Source: Symsagittifera roscoffensis (lineage: Eukaryota > Xenacoelomorpha > Acoela > Convolutidae). Taken from it: a stretch of 64,000 nucleotides of DNA. How positions within the stretch are numbered: position 1 is the stretch's first letter; the number at the start of each line of letters is the position of its first letter. A model generated the notes under the pieces. It was not told the DNA's origin and ran no database searches. It saw nothing but the letters and a program-made list of their open reading frames with translations. Of this stretch, positions 33,540 to 45,121 are shown piece after piece. A program made the translations under genes and the position numbers. Location of the stretch: the NCBI RefSeq assembly GCF_963678635.1, contig NC_087067.1:53372233-53436232 (forward strand), given 5' to 3'.

Positions 33540-34847
33540 TTCAGGTCGCATGATCAGATGGGCCATCAGGGGATCGATAAAGTATATCAGAGGATCCTGA
33601 AGCGCTTTGAGTGGCCTGTAATGAAAAAGGCATGCGAGAAGTGGGTAACAGCATGCCTGTCATGCCAACAGGTCAAGGATCCAAGGAAGTTGCGATTTTC
33701 TTTACAATCGATCGAGTCGTCTGAATTCAACGAGGTGGTGCAGATAGATCACCAAAACATATGCATGACAGACAGTGGTTATAATCAGGTGTTGGTCATG
33801 ATAGATCATTTTACGAAGTATGCAGAGGCCGTGCCCTGCATAACTGCTTTGGCGGAAGAGACATGCGACCACCTGATCAATACGTGCATAGCGAGACATG
33901 GTTGTCCGATGACGTTTCAATCGGATAATGGAACAGCTTTTGTAGGAGAGCTTACGAAAGAGCTTATGAGACGCTCACAGGTTGTTCAGGCTCACTCCAC
34001 GACATACCACCCCCAGACGAATGGCTTAGTGGAAAGACAGAATAGGACGTTAATGTCGATGCTGAGAGTATATTGTTCCAGGTACATGACCGATTGGGAC
34101 AAATACCTTCCACAGGTGATGGGAGCCTATAACAGCACGCAACACTCCACCACTGGAGTTAGTCCACACATGATACTAACTGGACACGAGAAGTCTTAAC
34201 ACTTAACCTTTTTCTACCCAGAGTATGAGGGAAAGAAAACGTCTCCACAGGTCTATGTGAGGGATGTGATCAGACGTCAACAGGAAATGAACGATTTATG
34301 TAGACGAAATACTCAGCAAGCACAGGCAAGGCAGAGGAAAAAATTCGACAAGAAAGCAGCTGGTGCAAAAGCTTACAAGGTGGGAGATTACGTATGGGTA
34401 TTTCAGAACATTATACCAGCGAAAGGAACGAAAAAGCACCTAAAAAAATGAAGGGGACCCATCATGATTACGGAAGTGCATCAGGAGGGACGCTTTTACA
34501 GACTGAGTACTGGCCGAGCCGCTCATTACGAAAACATTAAGCCACACAATCCAACGACAGAAGACTGGTGTATACCTGCAGACATCAAAGAAGAGGATTA
34601 TCTAATGATGGATCCTGCTTGTGAGGTCAACGAGAAGGGCACCAGGGAGAAGAACGATGGAAACGAAGTCGTGGAGGAAGGAACGAATACACCGCTGGAC
34701 CTGGATCCAAACGAGGTGATCGAAGAGGACGATAAAACTTTACCCTACGCAGAGGAGGATTGGCAGGATCCCGAACAGATGGAGGTTCCCAAGAATTTGG
34801 AACCGGATCTTCCGTTCACGATGCAGACTCGTCAGAGTGACGGGTAA
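33540..34847 (+). pseudogene. pol: Integrase (copy B)
   Basis: After the TAA the sequence continues with HDQMGHQG and TACLSCQ, a full HHCC zinc module (H-X4-H and C-X2-C). The catalytic core follows: QIDHQ, QSDNGTAF and NGLVERQ, with 35 residues between the second Asp and the Glu. Piece 33558-34199 is open. A stop at 34197-34199, a frameshift and a further stop near 34450 break the C-terminal part, which still shows VGDYVWVFQN and GRFYRLSTGRAAHYENIKPHN. The Trp-Arg-Gly-Pro-Phe motif of A is damaged here. The acidic tail (34464-34847) runs toward the macrodomain piece. Confidence 0.9.
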
Positions 34848-35900
34848 GACCCAGAAAGAAATATAACCCTTACGGTGACGATTTTGTAGTGGATAGGATA
34901 GATCTGAAGAAGATAGTGGAAGAAGAGTGGGTCTAGAAGAAATAACTGTGTCACAAGACATTGACATAGTCGATGATCACGATGATGAGTGGGTCAACGA
35001 CCGGTCGAAATCCGAGGTAGAATTCGACGACGAGCAACAGCAGTCATATGAACAAGACTTGACGAACCTGCGTGTCTTAGAATGGCTGAACGAAATGACG
35101 TCGGACCCACAGGAGACCAGTGTCACGATTCAAGATGTAGATCGTAGAAGCATGAAATACGTAAAAACCGAACGAGATGATCCTTCCTGGGCTGCCCAGG
35201 AAGGGCGATTACTCATTCCGGTTTCCAATCTCGATTTGATACCCGGTATGCGATCGACGGGGACGTCGATGGATATTTTTGTCCGAGGAGTGGGGTAGGA
35301 CTTACCCACACTGAAAACTTGATAATAAAAAAATTAAGAATAGCAAGAGAGACAGGAGACTTAGAAGCAGAAAAAGGCGAGGAACCTAAGAAACCTGACA
35401 TAGGGAGGGTAGTTGAGTCATATTTTAACTTACCAAATGAATATTCAAGTAACATAATACTAACAGACAGTGATTTTATGCTCACAAATAGAACATCTGC
35501 GATAGCAATCACAGCAGACATGAGTTTTAGGACAGCGTTAGCGGCAGATTTTAAGAGAGAATATAAAAACATAGAGTTCCTATGGAAGCAAAGACCAGGG
35601 ATAGGGGGCATAGCGGCCTTACCTCCGGCGGCGTCACAGATACCGGGAAATTACCTATGCTTCTTGGTAACGAGGGCGACGGAGAAGCAGCATGAGGACC
35701 CAGAGAACCTAGTCTTGTCCTTGACGAGGTTGAGGGACTTCCTCGTGGAAATGGACGTGAAGGAGCTCTCGTTTCCAGTGTACGATCCAAACAGAGGACG
35801 ACTGCATCCTCGGGAATTGTACGCGCTTGTACACGTGATATTCTCTGATACAAATACACAAGTATATTTACATAAGAAATATTACTTAAGTATAGGCTGA
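34848..35900 (+). pseudogene. pol: Pol C-terminal macrodomain-like region (copy B)
   Basis: Two open pieces, 34927-35298 (acidic linker) and 35319-35900 (domain), are separated by loss of one G in a G run that is intact in A. The domain piece is 193 codons with no internal stop. It keeps AIAITADMSFRTALAADFK, GGIAALPP, NYLCFLVTRATEK, LTRLRDFLVEMDVKELSFP and the end YLHKKYYLSIG. Differences from A are mostly conservative (V/I, L/F), which fits past selection on the protein. The resemblance is to TARG1-type macrodomains, which bind or hydrolyse ADP-ribose esters; it is not established by a search. Confidence 0.6.
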
Positions 35901-36299
35901 GTGACATGCGAGAGGGTGTTAGGCTAAAGACTAAGTTGTATGTAATGTGTGATATGTGTGTTATGTTATGTTATGTGTTATGTTATTAAGATCGTAGGTA
36001 AGAAGGGGTTAGTGACCATGAACAACTGAGTGACGATCTTAGGAATAGATCCAAAGTTTGGACTGTCCAATCTTAGGTCGAATTCCAAAATTTTAGAGAC
36101 TGATTGATTTTAATAAATTTTAGGATAAAAATCTTTTTATCTGAACTGCTTTTAAGTAAATTTTAACGATATCTGTTGAGGTGAAACTGACAAGTGTGAT
36201 ATTCGTGACTTCTTTTCTAGATCCTGATTGATCAATTAATTGCTCACATGAGTCAAAACTTTGAAATCAAATCAAATCAAATCGAATTTGGAGAAAAGT
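35901..36299 (+). other. Intergenic region between pol and ORF2 (copy B)
   Basis: No gene. It includes a TTATG repeat (35959-35986), an AT-rich middle, and the tract GACTTCTTTTCTAG ending at 36220, a candidate 3' splice acceptor 80 bases before the ORF2 ATG. A direct ATCAAATCAAATCAAAT run lies at about 36264-36285. Confidence 0.6.
36207..36220 (+). promoter_or_regulatory. Candidate 3' splice site upstream of ORF2 (copy B)
   Basis: GACTTCTTTTCTAG is a pyrimidine-rich tract closed by AG and is identical in copy A (minus strand, ending 9583). It would allow ORF2 to be made from a spliced message in the manner of retroviral env. No donor was identified. Confidence 0.35.
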
Positions 36300-37375
36300 A
36301 TGGAGAATTTCAACTTGGATGAATTGATGGACCTGGCAGAGGCATATGTAGCACCGATGATAGATGCGATCTATCGTCGGCTAATGGATCGAGACTTCGC
36401 TCTGGAGGACCCAGAGGTAGTCGTGTTGCTGACCGCCCTGATCAACATCTTGGGGCACGACAACCGTGGGGACCGCCGCCCCACGGAAGTCCTGTTGATG
36501 GCAGCATATGGAGAAAGGGGAGTACTAGACCGCCCAAACATGAGAGTGATGATGTGGAGAAACGGGGCTCTCTCAGGGAGTGACTTGGCGAATGAGCCTG
36601 GATTGGGAAGTTCCAGGACCTACCAACCAGGTGAGATGCCTATGCCCTCCAAACCCAAACCTGGGCTGGCGAGAATGCATCAGGAGATGAACAGCGAGGC
36701 GGCCTCGTCTGGTTCACCACTGAGAGCAGCTCTGCCACCAAAGAGGGCGAAAGTAGAACAGAAGGTTCAGACAAACCAAACCATGGAAGATCTGGATGGG
36801 ATAAAGGACGAACTGGAAAGAACGAAAAGGGAGCTGGACGAGATGACCAAAACCATGCTCAGTACGGAGGAAGATCGGGACATATGGAAGAAATTGTTCG
36901 AAGCAACAAAAAGCAGGGTCAAGAAATTGAGCGCTTGAGGCAGGACTACAAGGAGCGATCGGAACGGAGGGCGCTGACCACGGCCGTGGAGAAAGTGATA
37001 CCTGCAAGGAGTATTCCTCGTGGGCAGTCCCCGACGGAGCTCTTGACGCCTCGAGAAATGAGTCAGACAACGGAGACACGGCTCCCGACAGCAACAGATC
37101 GAGTGACAATCCAGTTGAATCGAGTCTTCCAAGAGCGGTTGGATGAGCTAGAAGCAGAACTCTTTGACACAGGAGTGCTGAAGGAAGAAGGAACATCGAA
37201 TGACGCGGTGATTACCACCTTTGTGCCTCCTAGCCTGGAAACGCGCTTGGGGACGGTCCCGGCGGTCACGAACTACAGACAACAGAGCTCTAGCGAACCA
37301 GGTCAAAGGACAGACGCTCAGGACCGATTGGGAGAAGCGCCTGTGAGGAGGACCATTCATCCTAGGAGAGAATAG
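36300..37375 (+). pseudogene. ORF2 N-terminal region with SGNH core deleted (copy B)
   Basis: The ATG at 36300 (MENFNLDELMDLAEAY) is the natural start, shared with A at 9503. Piece 36261-36938 covers the Pro/Lys-rich head and most of the coiled coil. A 4-base loss near 36903 shifts the frame to piece 36884-37375. Within that piece about 885 bases present in A (about 7808-8692) are missing. The join is in frame and removes the GDSL, Gly and GTND blocks and the DGIH block together, leaving DRVTIQ joined to LNRVFQERL. A one-base loss in GAGAAGA near 37372 ends the piece. No hydrolase activity is possible from this copy. Confidence 0.82.
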
Positions 37376-38871
37376 GGCCAGTCAACCCAATGGAAGAGGC
37401 AACTGGCACGTCCAGATCGGACACGAGATTGGAGACGACAAGTACCAGTTGAGAGGAGAGACGCCCGAATAGAGGCTCATTGATGTGGTCAAGATCCATA
37501 CCGTCTCCCTGGCATGTGTACAAGGACGAACTAATGAAGCTGGATCTCCAGAGGGTGAGCTTCATCGAGGACGCCAGGAGGATGCTGAATGGAGCGAGGC
37601 TATCCGACAGTAGACTGTGCTCGATAACAGGAGTAGACTGGTTAATAGCCGCTGGCATAAATTTCAGCTCCACGACGGCCTTGAGATTTGCTGACCTAGA
37701 GGGACTGCATTCTAATAACACGATGGGACCAGTAAACGCAAGACCATTGCAGGACGTGAGGTTGAATCATGATGAAGGGAATCGAGAAGAGAGACCTGGA
37801 AGACTTTTGGTAACAAGGGCGCCGATCGGACAACATGTGAAGATGTTCAGGCAGTTGAGCTCACCCCCAGGTCATGTGAAAGATAGAATATACCCGAAAC
37901 AAGTGGGTTAAGATGGTGACGTCCAAAGGTACGGCGGATTGAAAGCGATAAAGAAAGATGAGACCATCTTTGCCGCGCACGACAAAGCAGAAATGAGAAA
38001 GGCCAAGGTTATGATAGTAGCGAATTCAGATTTCGTGTACACTTCTAAGTCTCTGTTTTGGCCGGATGTCATAATGTTGGCAGCGGTCGACCTGGACCTA
38101 CTGCAAGCCGTATCTCTGGCCATAGGGGTACAAAGACAGACGGACATGAACCCAGTCACGATCGTGTTTGCTGGCATCAATGACCACTTACACAGTAGAG
38201 GTTTTCTGAGCAGACTCAGAGATCCTGCAATGGCAGAAAAAGCAGTGTGGCCAGTGATAAAGGATATCCTGGAGTCAGTGGGTGAAGTGGTGGATGCGAC
38301 GAAGGAGGGGTCGTTCAACAAGGTGACACCGAGAGTAGTATTCGCGCTGTCTCCGGGGTATGCATGCCTCCCGGATGGATTGAAATTCGTGTATGCGATT
38401 GTGACCTTGCTTTCGGAAAGGAAATATGACGTGATCATATCAGCCCCAAATCGCCTGATAGAGATGGAGAACCTGAGACCACTCAGGGCTGAACTACCTG
38501 CGGTGTGGTCAGATATCTCGAACGCGATGAGAGGATTCAAGGACCATGCGCTGCACATGTTAGTGTTGGATGAAGTGCTGGGGTTGGAACTGCCCAACTT
38601 CAGTCGACAGCTCAAACTTAAACCAGGAATAGACGACGACCATCGAGTGGTCACAGCGATGTCAAACGACTTATGGTTCCGAGCAATAGAAGTAACAGGT
38701 GAAAGCGCGAGAAGAAAGAATTCACAGGAGACTAGAGCCCATTTGGAGGCGATGGTTTTGAGAATCAAACCGGAAGCCAACCAATGGTTCCAACCAAGTC
38801 CTCGAGTAGCGGCATTGGGTGCAGATGCTTTTGAGCAAGGCCCTATAATGATGAAGAAAATCCATGCCTAA
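37376..38871 (+). pseudogene. ORF2 GINDH region (copy B)
   Basis: Pieces 37480-37911 and 37939-38871 lie in one frame, separated by a TAA at 37909-37911. Conserved elements are PSPWHVYKDELMKLDLQ, ITGVDWLIAA, TIVFAGINDHLHSRG, LSPGYACLPDGLKF and VLGLELPNFSRQL. A stop at 38869-38871 (TAA for TAC or TAT in A and C) ends it. The doubled 20-codon segment of A is single here. Confidence 0.7.
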
Positions 38872-40903
38872 TTGTTGAAAGAGGTAAACCTAGCGGAAAA
38901 TGCTAAAGAAAAGACGACTGAGTTTGTGAACAGAATGTGCCAGATTACCTTGGAAACCTTCTGGACCCAGAAAGTGAGGGGAAAGAGGGCTTTGAACAAA
39001 CAGATAGCATGCTGGAAGGGCTGGGAGCCGGATGGACCGCGTCCTTCTTGGCGAAAGTCTACCCGAAAGTTTCTCATTGCTTGATAAAGGAATTCCTCCA
39101 AGAGGTAGTGGAAATATCGATTGTGGAGCTGCTAGCCTTGTTTGTGAGGTCTGGAGCTGAGAGTATTGTGAAGGAACCGGCGGTACTGCTCACCGAAGGA
39201 ATTCAGAACCTGCGGTTAGATGGACTTCTAACGTTGATTGCGATCACTCACGGAAATTTGGGAGGACTAATGAAACTGACACGTTGTCCAGAGCAGATGA
39301 AGGAAAAGGTAAAAAAAATTGGACATGAAGAAAGCCATGGACTCGTGGAATAAGATAAGAGACCTGAGACACACTCTTATACAATATCTACTACAACAAA
39401 ATTGCTTTGGAACGGGGGGAAGATGAGACTATCGAGAGAGAGGAAGATGTGAGACGACATGTTGGGGGCATGTCCCTACTAACCGATCTGTGCTTGGGCA
39501 TGAGGACTGATCCCTTAGCGTTGATCAGAGGAGCTACGGAGTTTGTGACAGTGATCTATGGACCAGCAGTCACATTTGCGTTCCCTGATGTCAAGGTGGA
39601 GGCGTATAGGAGGTCGGTGCTGCACCTGAACCTCATATCAGCAGTGGACGGTAGTGCGCTGAACTGGTGTGAGCAGCACGTGTTGCGGGAGCTCATGAGT
39701 GAAGATCTGTTATTTGCGAAAATATCAGAGCCAGAAATGACGGTCATCAATTTTGACGATCACTTCCGTGATCGCATGGGAGAAGTAGAAAGAGAACACA
39801 TCGAGGTGTTCCCGAAACTTTGAAATCTGAGACCCTATGATAAAACGAATGGTGAGATAACCAGAGTGCCTCGTCTCACAGCAGCATATCACAAGGTGAG
39901 AGAAGAGACGAAGGATTGGGGTGATTACGAGAAGCTGCCGGAAGAAATCCCCGAATTCCCTCTGATAAGAAGGATGTTGCTCGGAGCAGTCTCCGTGGTA
40001 CAAACTCCTAGGTTGAGAGCATTTGAAACCAATGAATGGAGAATAGGGAATTTCGTGGGAACAATGGATCCATACTTTGTAGGGAGAAATGCCGCCGTTT
40101 TACAGCACACAAGATTTGCCTATACGGATCAAGCGACGAGAAGGCGAATAAGCAACGCCGCGACTCCCAAGCCTGGAAGATTTGACGAGGAATGGGCGGG
40201 ATTAGGCTTAGCGCCTATGAAGATGAGAGGCAGGACCGAATTGACTGAGGCCTCCTTGATCCTGATTAGTGTGAAACCGGAATTGAAAGTAGGAGGAACA
40301 CTGCAGGCGAGAACCTTCCTAGCACCCTTCGGCTGCGAGGAAATCAAAGTGGTCCATGGAGAGGAGGAAGATGGATCAGCAGGCACACTGATCATACCAA
40401 AATTTCCGGAAGGATCCGACAATGAGAAGCAAGGACCCTCGAGCTCAAAGAAGGACATGTCAGAAGGAGATGATGGACAGGGAGGAAACCGTCAAGCGGA
40501 AGAACCCATGCAACACGATGCAAGTCAAGCTGGTGGGGAAGACGACAGGGCATCGACAGGAGGAGTATCCAGCCTGGATTTCAATATCTTCAGTGATCCT
40601 GAGAACAACGCGGATACGTTGGAGACGACTGAGCCAGCGGATGAAGGCATTTCGACACTGGAGCCTCCGTCAGCCGTTATGGAAATGCAACGGAATTTGC
40701 CGGAGAGCAGCCCTCCTGGCAATTCAAGAAATAACGAACAAAGAATCCTCATGGAATCACCTAGAAGAAGAAGAATAGAGGGCTCAGCCACAGTACCTTT
40801 CTTGGGAACGTTGCCCGAAGAAGAGTGGGAAGTACATCATCGAGACCGTGAAAGTAGGACGGGATGCAGATTGGACAGAGTGGCGTTCATGGAAGAGGTC
40901 TGA
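38872..40903 (+). pseudogene. ORF2 middle region (copy B)
   Basis: Pieces 38872-39084, 38937-39353, 39407-39823 and 39866-40903 are successive parts of one frame cut by indels. The last, 345 codons, joins the conserved segment VVQTPRLRAFETNEWRIGN to the acidic start of the C-terminal region without a break. This shows that what look like separate genes in copy A were one. The one-base deletion near 38970 is shared with A. The TGA at 40901-40903 (Trp in A and C) is private. No family is recognised. Confidence 0.72.
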
Positions 40904-43900
40904 ACAGTGGTTCAGAGCTATGGGACACAGTCCATTTTGAAAACAGGTCTCAACCGACCACTGATGCGGGAAGTCCTTGATAAACTTGATGAGTGTGAAG
41001 GGAGATTGAGTGAGTTGTTGATTGACTCAGCCACTGATGAAAGTGAAGCGAACTCTCCCATCAAGATGACACCGCAGGATGGTAGAGGAGAGGTGGTGTA
41101 TCTGTCAAGAACCAGGAGGGGGACGATGCGATCAAAATTGGTGATTGATAAGATCAATGAGATGAAGATGAAGTTAGGCAGCAAGGTGATGCCGAGGAGA
41201 GTAGGAAAGACGAAGGTGTATTCAGAGATATCCATGAAAGCTGTCAATTCAGCGAAACGAAAACGAGTCGAAGAAGCCATGGATTTGGGACAAGGTTATT
41301 ATCAATTACCTGGCACGAACAGAATGTTAACCGATGTAGCGATGGTGCCACCCATTCTCATGGCAGGGATAAAGTCAACAGGTTACAAATCCAGAAGGAG
41401 TGACCGCACTCTGACTGAAGCAACCTTAGAAATAGAAATACTTAGCCAATGTGGAGAAAGTACAATGAAAGACTTTAAACCATCTCCCATGAACCACGGA
41501 AAGGGAATTCTCGCAGGACAACTAGTACCAGTGGAGTATAACCGACTGACAGTGTCGGAGACTGTGTCAATAGATGAACCCGCCGGTGGATACATGGAGA
41601 TGTTAGAATACCGAAACTCTGCTAGAGGGTATGTGATGGCCCTGGAAGACGGAAAGGCCATGGAAGGTTATCTGGAGACGATGTTGCGAGGCACCACCCT
41701 CAAGCAGAAGGCGTATGGAACTTTAGCGTCATCCGAGATGCAGGCGGAAATGAGGAGGAAATGAGGACTGCGCCGAGAATACACGCTCTCATGGCAGTAC
41801 CCTACATAAGAACCGAATTACAACTGAGGTTCGCCTGGTGCATGATGGGGTTAACTCGCGGGGAATATGACTCAGAAGAAAGGAAAAAGTCAAAAGAAGA
41901 GAAAGTTTTCCTTATGACGAACCTGAGGGATCTGATAACCCAAGAGGGAGCAGCAGTAAAGTGCGCGAAGCCGAGAGACGCTCTCTGTTTCATTCGATTC
42001 CTGATAAAGCAGATTTCAGTACCAGCATTGAACACCTGTGCCAAGATGTTGTGAGGGAGGGCGATGAGCGAACAAAAGCCTCACTCTTGCTAGCACTGCT
42101 GGAGATGCATCAAAGCAAGCCGATGAGGGTGAATATGAAAGAACCTGAGGTGTTAGAGCCCATGAGAAAGATAGACGAAATCAGGAGATTTTCAAACAAG
42201 GAGCTGAGACTCACTAAAGAATCTATGGGGGCACTACCGAAATCCAGTGAGTACTTTGGACCGATCAAGAAGAAGTCATACAGCTACGTGTCCGGAATCA
42301 TAACCCTTTCCTGAGTGAAGACATACGCGATTGCTTCTTCGATTACGAGCAGGCAGTGTTGCTAAGATTCTGGACGTCGAGAATTGTAACAATTAAGAGC
42401 GCTAATAATCCACAGACCAAATTTGGACTGGTCTTGGAAGAAGACTGCACCTTCCGTACCAAAATCTGACAAAAGAGTGGAGTTTGGGTTGGGATTCTCA
42501 GATGAATTGCTGAGAACGAGCTTGATGGTAGTGTGGGAACTGATGAGACCATCATGGTGTCCTAGTGCCAATGCTGACTCGATATTACGGGCGACACAAG
42601 ACGTGCAGAGGGAACTGAACGCAGATTGTAACCTGCGTGACCTGAACATCATATATAATGTGATGATAACAGCCTCTAGGAGCAACGGGGAAGACAAAGT
42701 GGAGTTGCCTGCCTGGGGACCAGAAGACTGGGCTAAACCTGGTAGCTGTCTGGCGGAAGTCTGTGGACTAGAAGGTCGTGTGTGTGGAGGTCTGGATTGT
42801 GTGAAAACCCTAGAGAGACAACACAAGCAATTGACGATATATTTGGGAATGTCGTGATGAAAGCAAGAACGGAAAAGGAACTGATCGCAGATTGCCATGG
42901 AGGAACCGAGGTGAATCTAGTGACCAGCATGTTTGGTTCTTTAGAGTCACTATTGAATCTAGAACACAAACATGAGATGGTCACAGCCATCAGTGTAGAA
43001 GTGTTCCCAGGAGTTCTGCAAACTGAGCAAAAGTATATAGGAAAATGGAGGGAAGCGATCGAGACGGAAATGAACATCAGACATAGTGAGTCTTATTGTA
43101 GACCATCAGGAGCACGATATTTGGTGGGATCGACATTGGCTCCAATGTGCAAGAGCAGATACCCGATGCATTTCGTAGCTGTGGATGTAAAGAGTACGAG
43201 AACGATCGTGGATCAAGCCTTCTCAGTACCAAAGAGTGTGAGACTAACGAGAATGTCCAAAAAATCATACGAGTTGCTATGTAAAATTTTCTCAGCAGTT
43301 CCAGAGAGAACAAAGGAGGATTTGGAATCGATACTGGGAAGGAAGTTCATGGGATACGTGAGTGGGAACTTCAGTGATTTTGAAAGACAGAAACAGAGAG
43401 GATCAACCGTTACAGATTACAATACAGTAGACGAGAAAGATGAAGTCAACCGAGTGTTGATGGAAGTGGAACCATTACTGGAAGCTTCGGAAAAAGGTAA
43501 TTGGAGGAGCATCATGTTGACACATGACAAGTTTCCGTGCCACTGCCTGCTGCAGACCTGGTGGTATCCCAAGCGTAGTAATCTGGTGTTGATCTGGGAC
43601 TCTGGAGAGCTGCTCTCCGTGGGTTTACCAGACTCATCACGGCCCATAACGATAGTGATAGTGGGAGTTATGATGGCGATACGATGGCTGGAGATTCATG
43701 TGAGAGAAAACAATAGACAGGAGGCACCGACGAGAGAACAGTTGCAGAAATTCGATTGTCTAAAAGATTTAGATCTTTTTGAGACAATGTGCAAGACTCT
43801 AAACATTCCGATGGAAGTGAAAAAGATATGGGAGAGAAGACGATTGATGCCATGGTTCAGAGCTAACATGATTGCATGGTTGTACGAATATGCCAAAAAG

Positions 43901-44284
43901 CATATGTCGAAGCACGGCAGAGTGTACAGTGGATATCAACTGGTCATTGGAGCAGGAGCTTTCAAGCGAGCTTTCGTGACTCATCGGAATGCAGTGAACA
44001 CCGCTGTAAAGAGAAGTTCCAGGACGAGTGAACGTAGTGGAAAGAAGAAGGAAGAAATGTTGAAGGAAGATTTGGAGAGAAACGTGACGTTGTGTCTCCA
44101 CAACAGCTTCTGCCGAAACAGAGAATCTAACGTGGATCCCCTATCTTGTTGCAAACAGAGGGTAGAAGAGCAGAAGTGTTGGAGGACTGCTTCCAACAGC
44201 GTCAGGATAGCTAACGATGTGTTGCAAGACACAGAAACTGAGAGTGCAGAGTCAGTGTCACAGGAGAAAGTGATGGAACATTGA
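40904..44284 (+). pseudogene. ORF2 C-terminal region (copy B)
   Basis: Pieces 40907-41764, 41761-42054, 41961-42314, 42423-42857 and 42782-44284 match the 1,245-codon stretch of copy A, with four or more indels. The last piece of 500 codons is the longest. It ends at 44284 about 33 codons beyond A's premature stop, so it probably shows the true C-terminus (rich in Glu and Ser). The function is unknown. The region is as conserved between copies as pol is. Confidence 0.75.
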
Positions 44285-44331
44285 CAAACGGTCGAAAGAA
44301 CAAGAGGTAAAAAGAAGGAAAATTAGAAGAA

Positions 44332-44355
44332 TTTAGAAGTCTTAGAACTTCTAAA
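44332..44355 (+). promoter_or_regulatory. Conserved hairpin just after ORF2 (copy B)
   Basis: Arms TTTAGAAGT and ACTTCTAAA with loop CTTAGA, 47 bases after the stop. It is the counterpart of 430-453 in copy A, where the loop differs but the stem is preserved. Confidence 0.5.
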
Positions 44356-45107
44356 CGACCAAAAAAGAAGAAAACAAAGGCGTGACGAAGAAGAATAAAC
44401 TAAAACTCAGAATTGTTTTATGTGTGTGAAAAAACTCAAGTGAGAAACTAAGCAACCAAGTTGTAATTGAAAACTGAAACATTTATTTGATCTTTGAACA
44501 TTAAAGAATTTGTTGCATTTATAAATTTTCATTTTGATTTTAGTTAGTGGATTTAGAGACACTTACTTACTATTTATTTAGAAAGGCTTGAATGGAAGAG
44601 TATATTCAAATATTCCAGCCTGCATGAGTGTTTTTAATCAACTAGGAGAACTGATCACTTTGTGGTGATATGAAAGGCTTGGGTAATCTCTCGAAGAGGG
44701 AGATTGTTTCATTGTTTTTTCTAACCACAGATTTTCTTAGCCTTAATATTCAGGACAATAACAAGCAGGATTTCCGAAGGGAAGGAGCATAGTAGGATAA
44801 TTTTAGCTTGTTGGTTGGCAGGACTGTCCTTGCAAACCAACATCTTTTAAAAATCTAGGAGAAAAAATTTTTTAGTCAGGACATTGACATTGGAATTCAG
44901 AAAAGATGTTTTTTATCTTAGGTCATATCCTCAATTTGCAGATTAATGAAGAAATTTGAAGGCTATAGTGATGTAGTATGATGCCATTTATATTCTGCAG
45001 TTGATGTGACGCGGATAAAATTGATTTCGTGCATTTTGTAAATTCTGTTCGATGACACTGTAGCTATTTTACGAACATTGCGAGATTCAATGAGGACATT
45101 GACCGGA

Positions 45108-45119
45108 TTGTCCGGGGAG
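45108..45119 (+). repeat. TTGTCCGGGGAG next to the 3' LTR
   Basis: An exact match to the 12-mer that recurs inside pol, located 2 bases before the LTR start at 45122, in noncoding DNA. Confidence 0.7.
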
Positions 45120-45121
45120 TA

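Larger units (their letters stand above)
44285..45121 (+). other. 3' noncoding region of element B
   Basis: No gene. A purine-rich stretch (44290-44400) follows the ORF2 stop and contains the conserved hairpin at 44332-44355. The last bases before the LTR read TTGTCCGGGGAGTA (45108-45121). This is where a polypurine tract should be; only CCGGGGAGTA is partly purine, so plus-strand priming here is uncertain. Confidence 0.65.

Noticed and set aside
36300-44284. ORF2 as a retroviral envelope gene
   Set aside because: The N-terminus is hydrophilic and leads into a coiled coil and an SGNH domain. No signal peptide, furin-type site plus fusion peptide, or clear C-terminal anchor was seen.
1-44815. 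One huge DNA transposon with 22-kb terminal inverted repeats (Maverick-like)
   Set aside because: Each arm holds a full gag-pol with RT and integrase behind an LTR beginning TG, B has its own two LTRs, and the third copy is in tandem rather than inverted.
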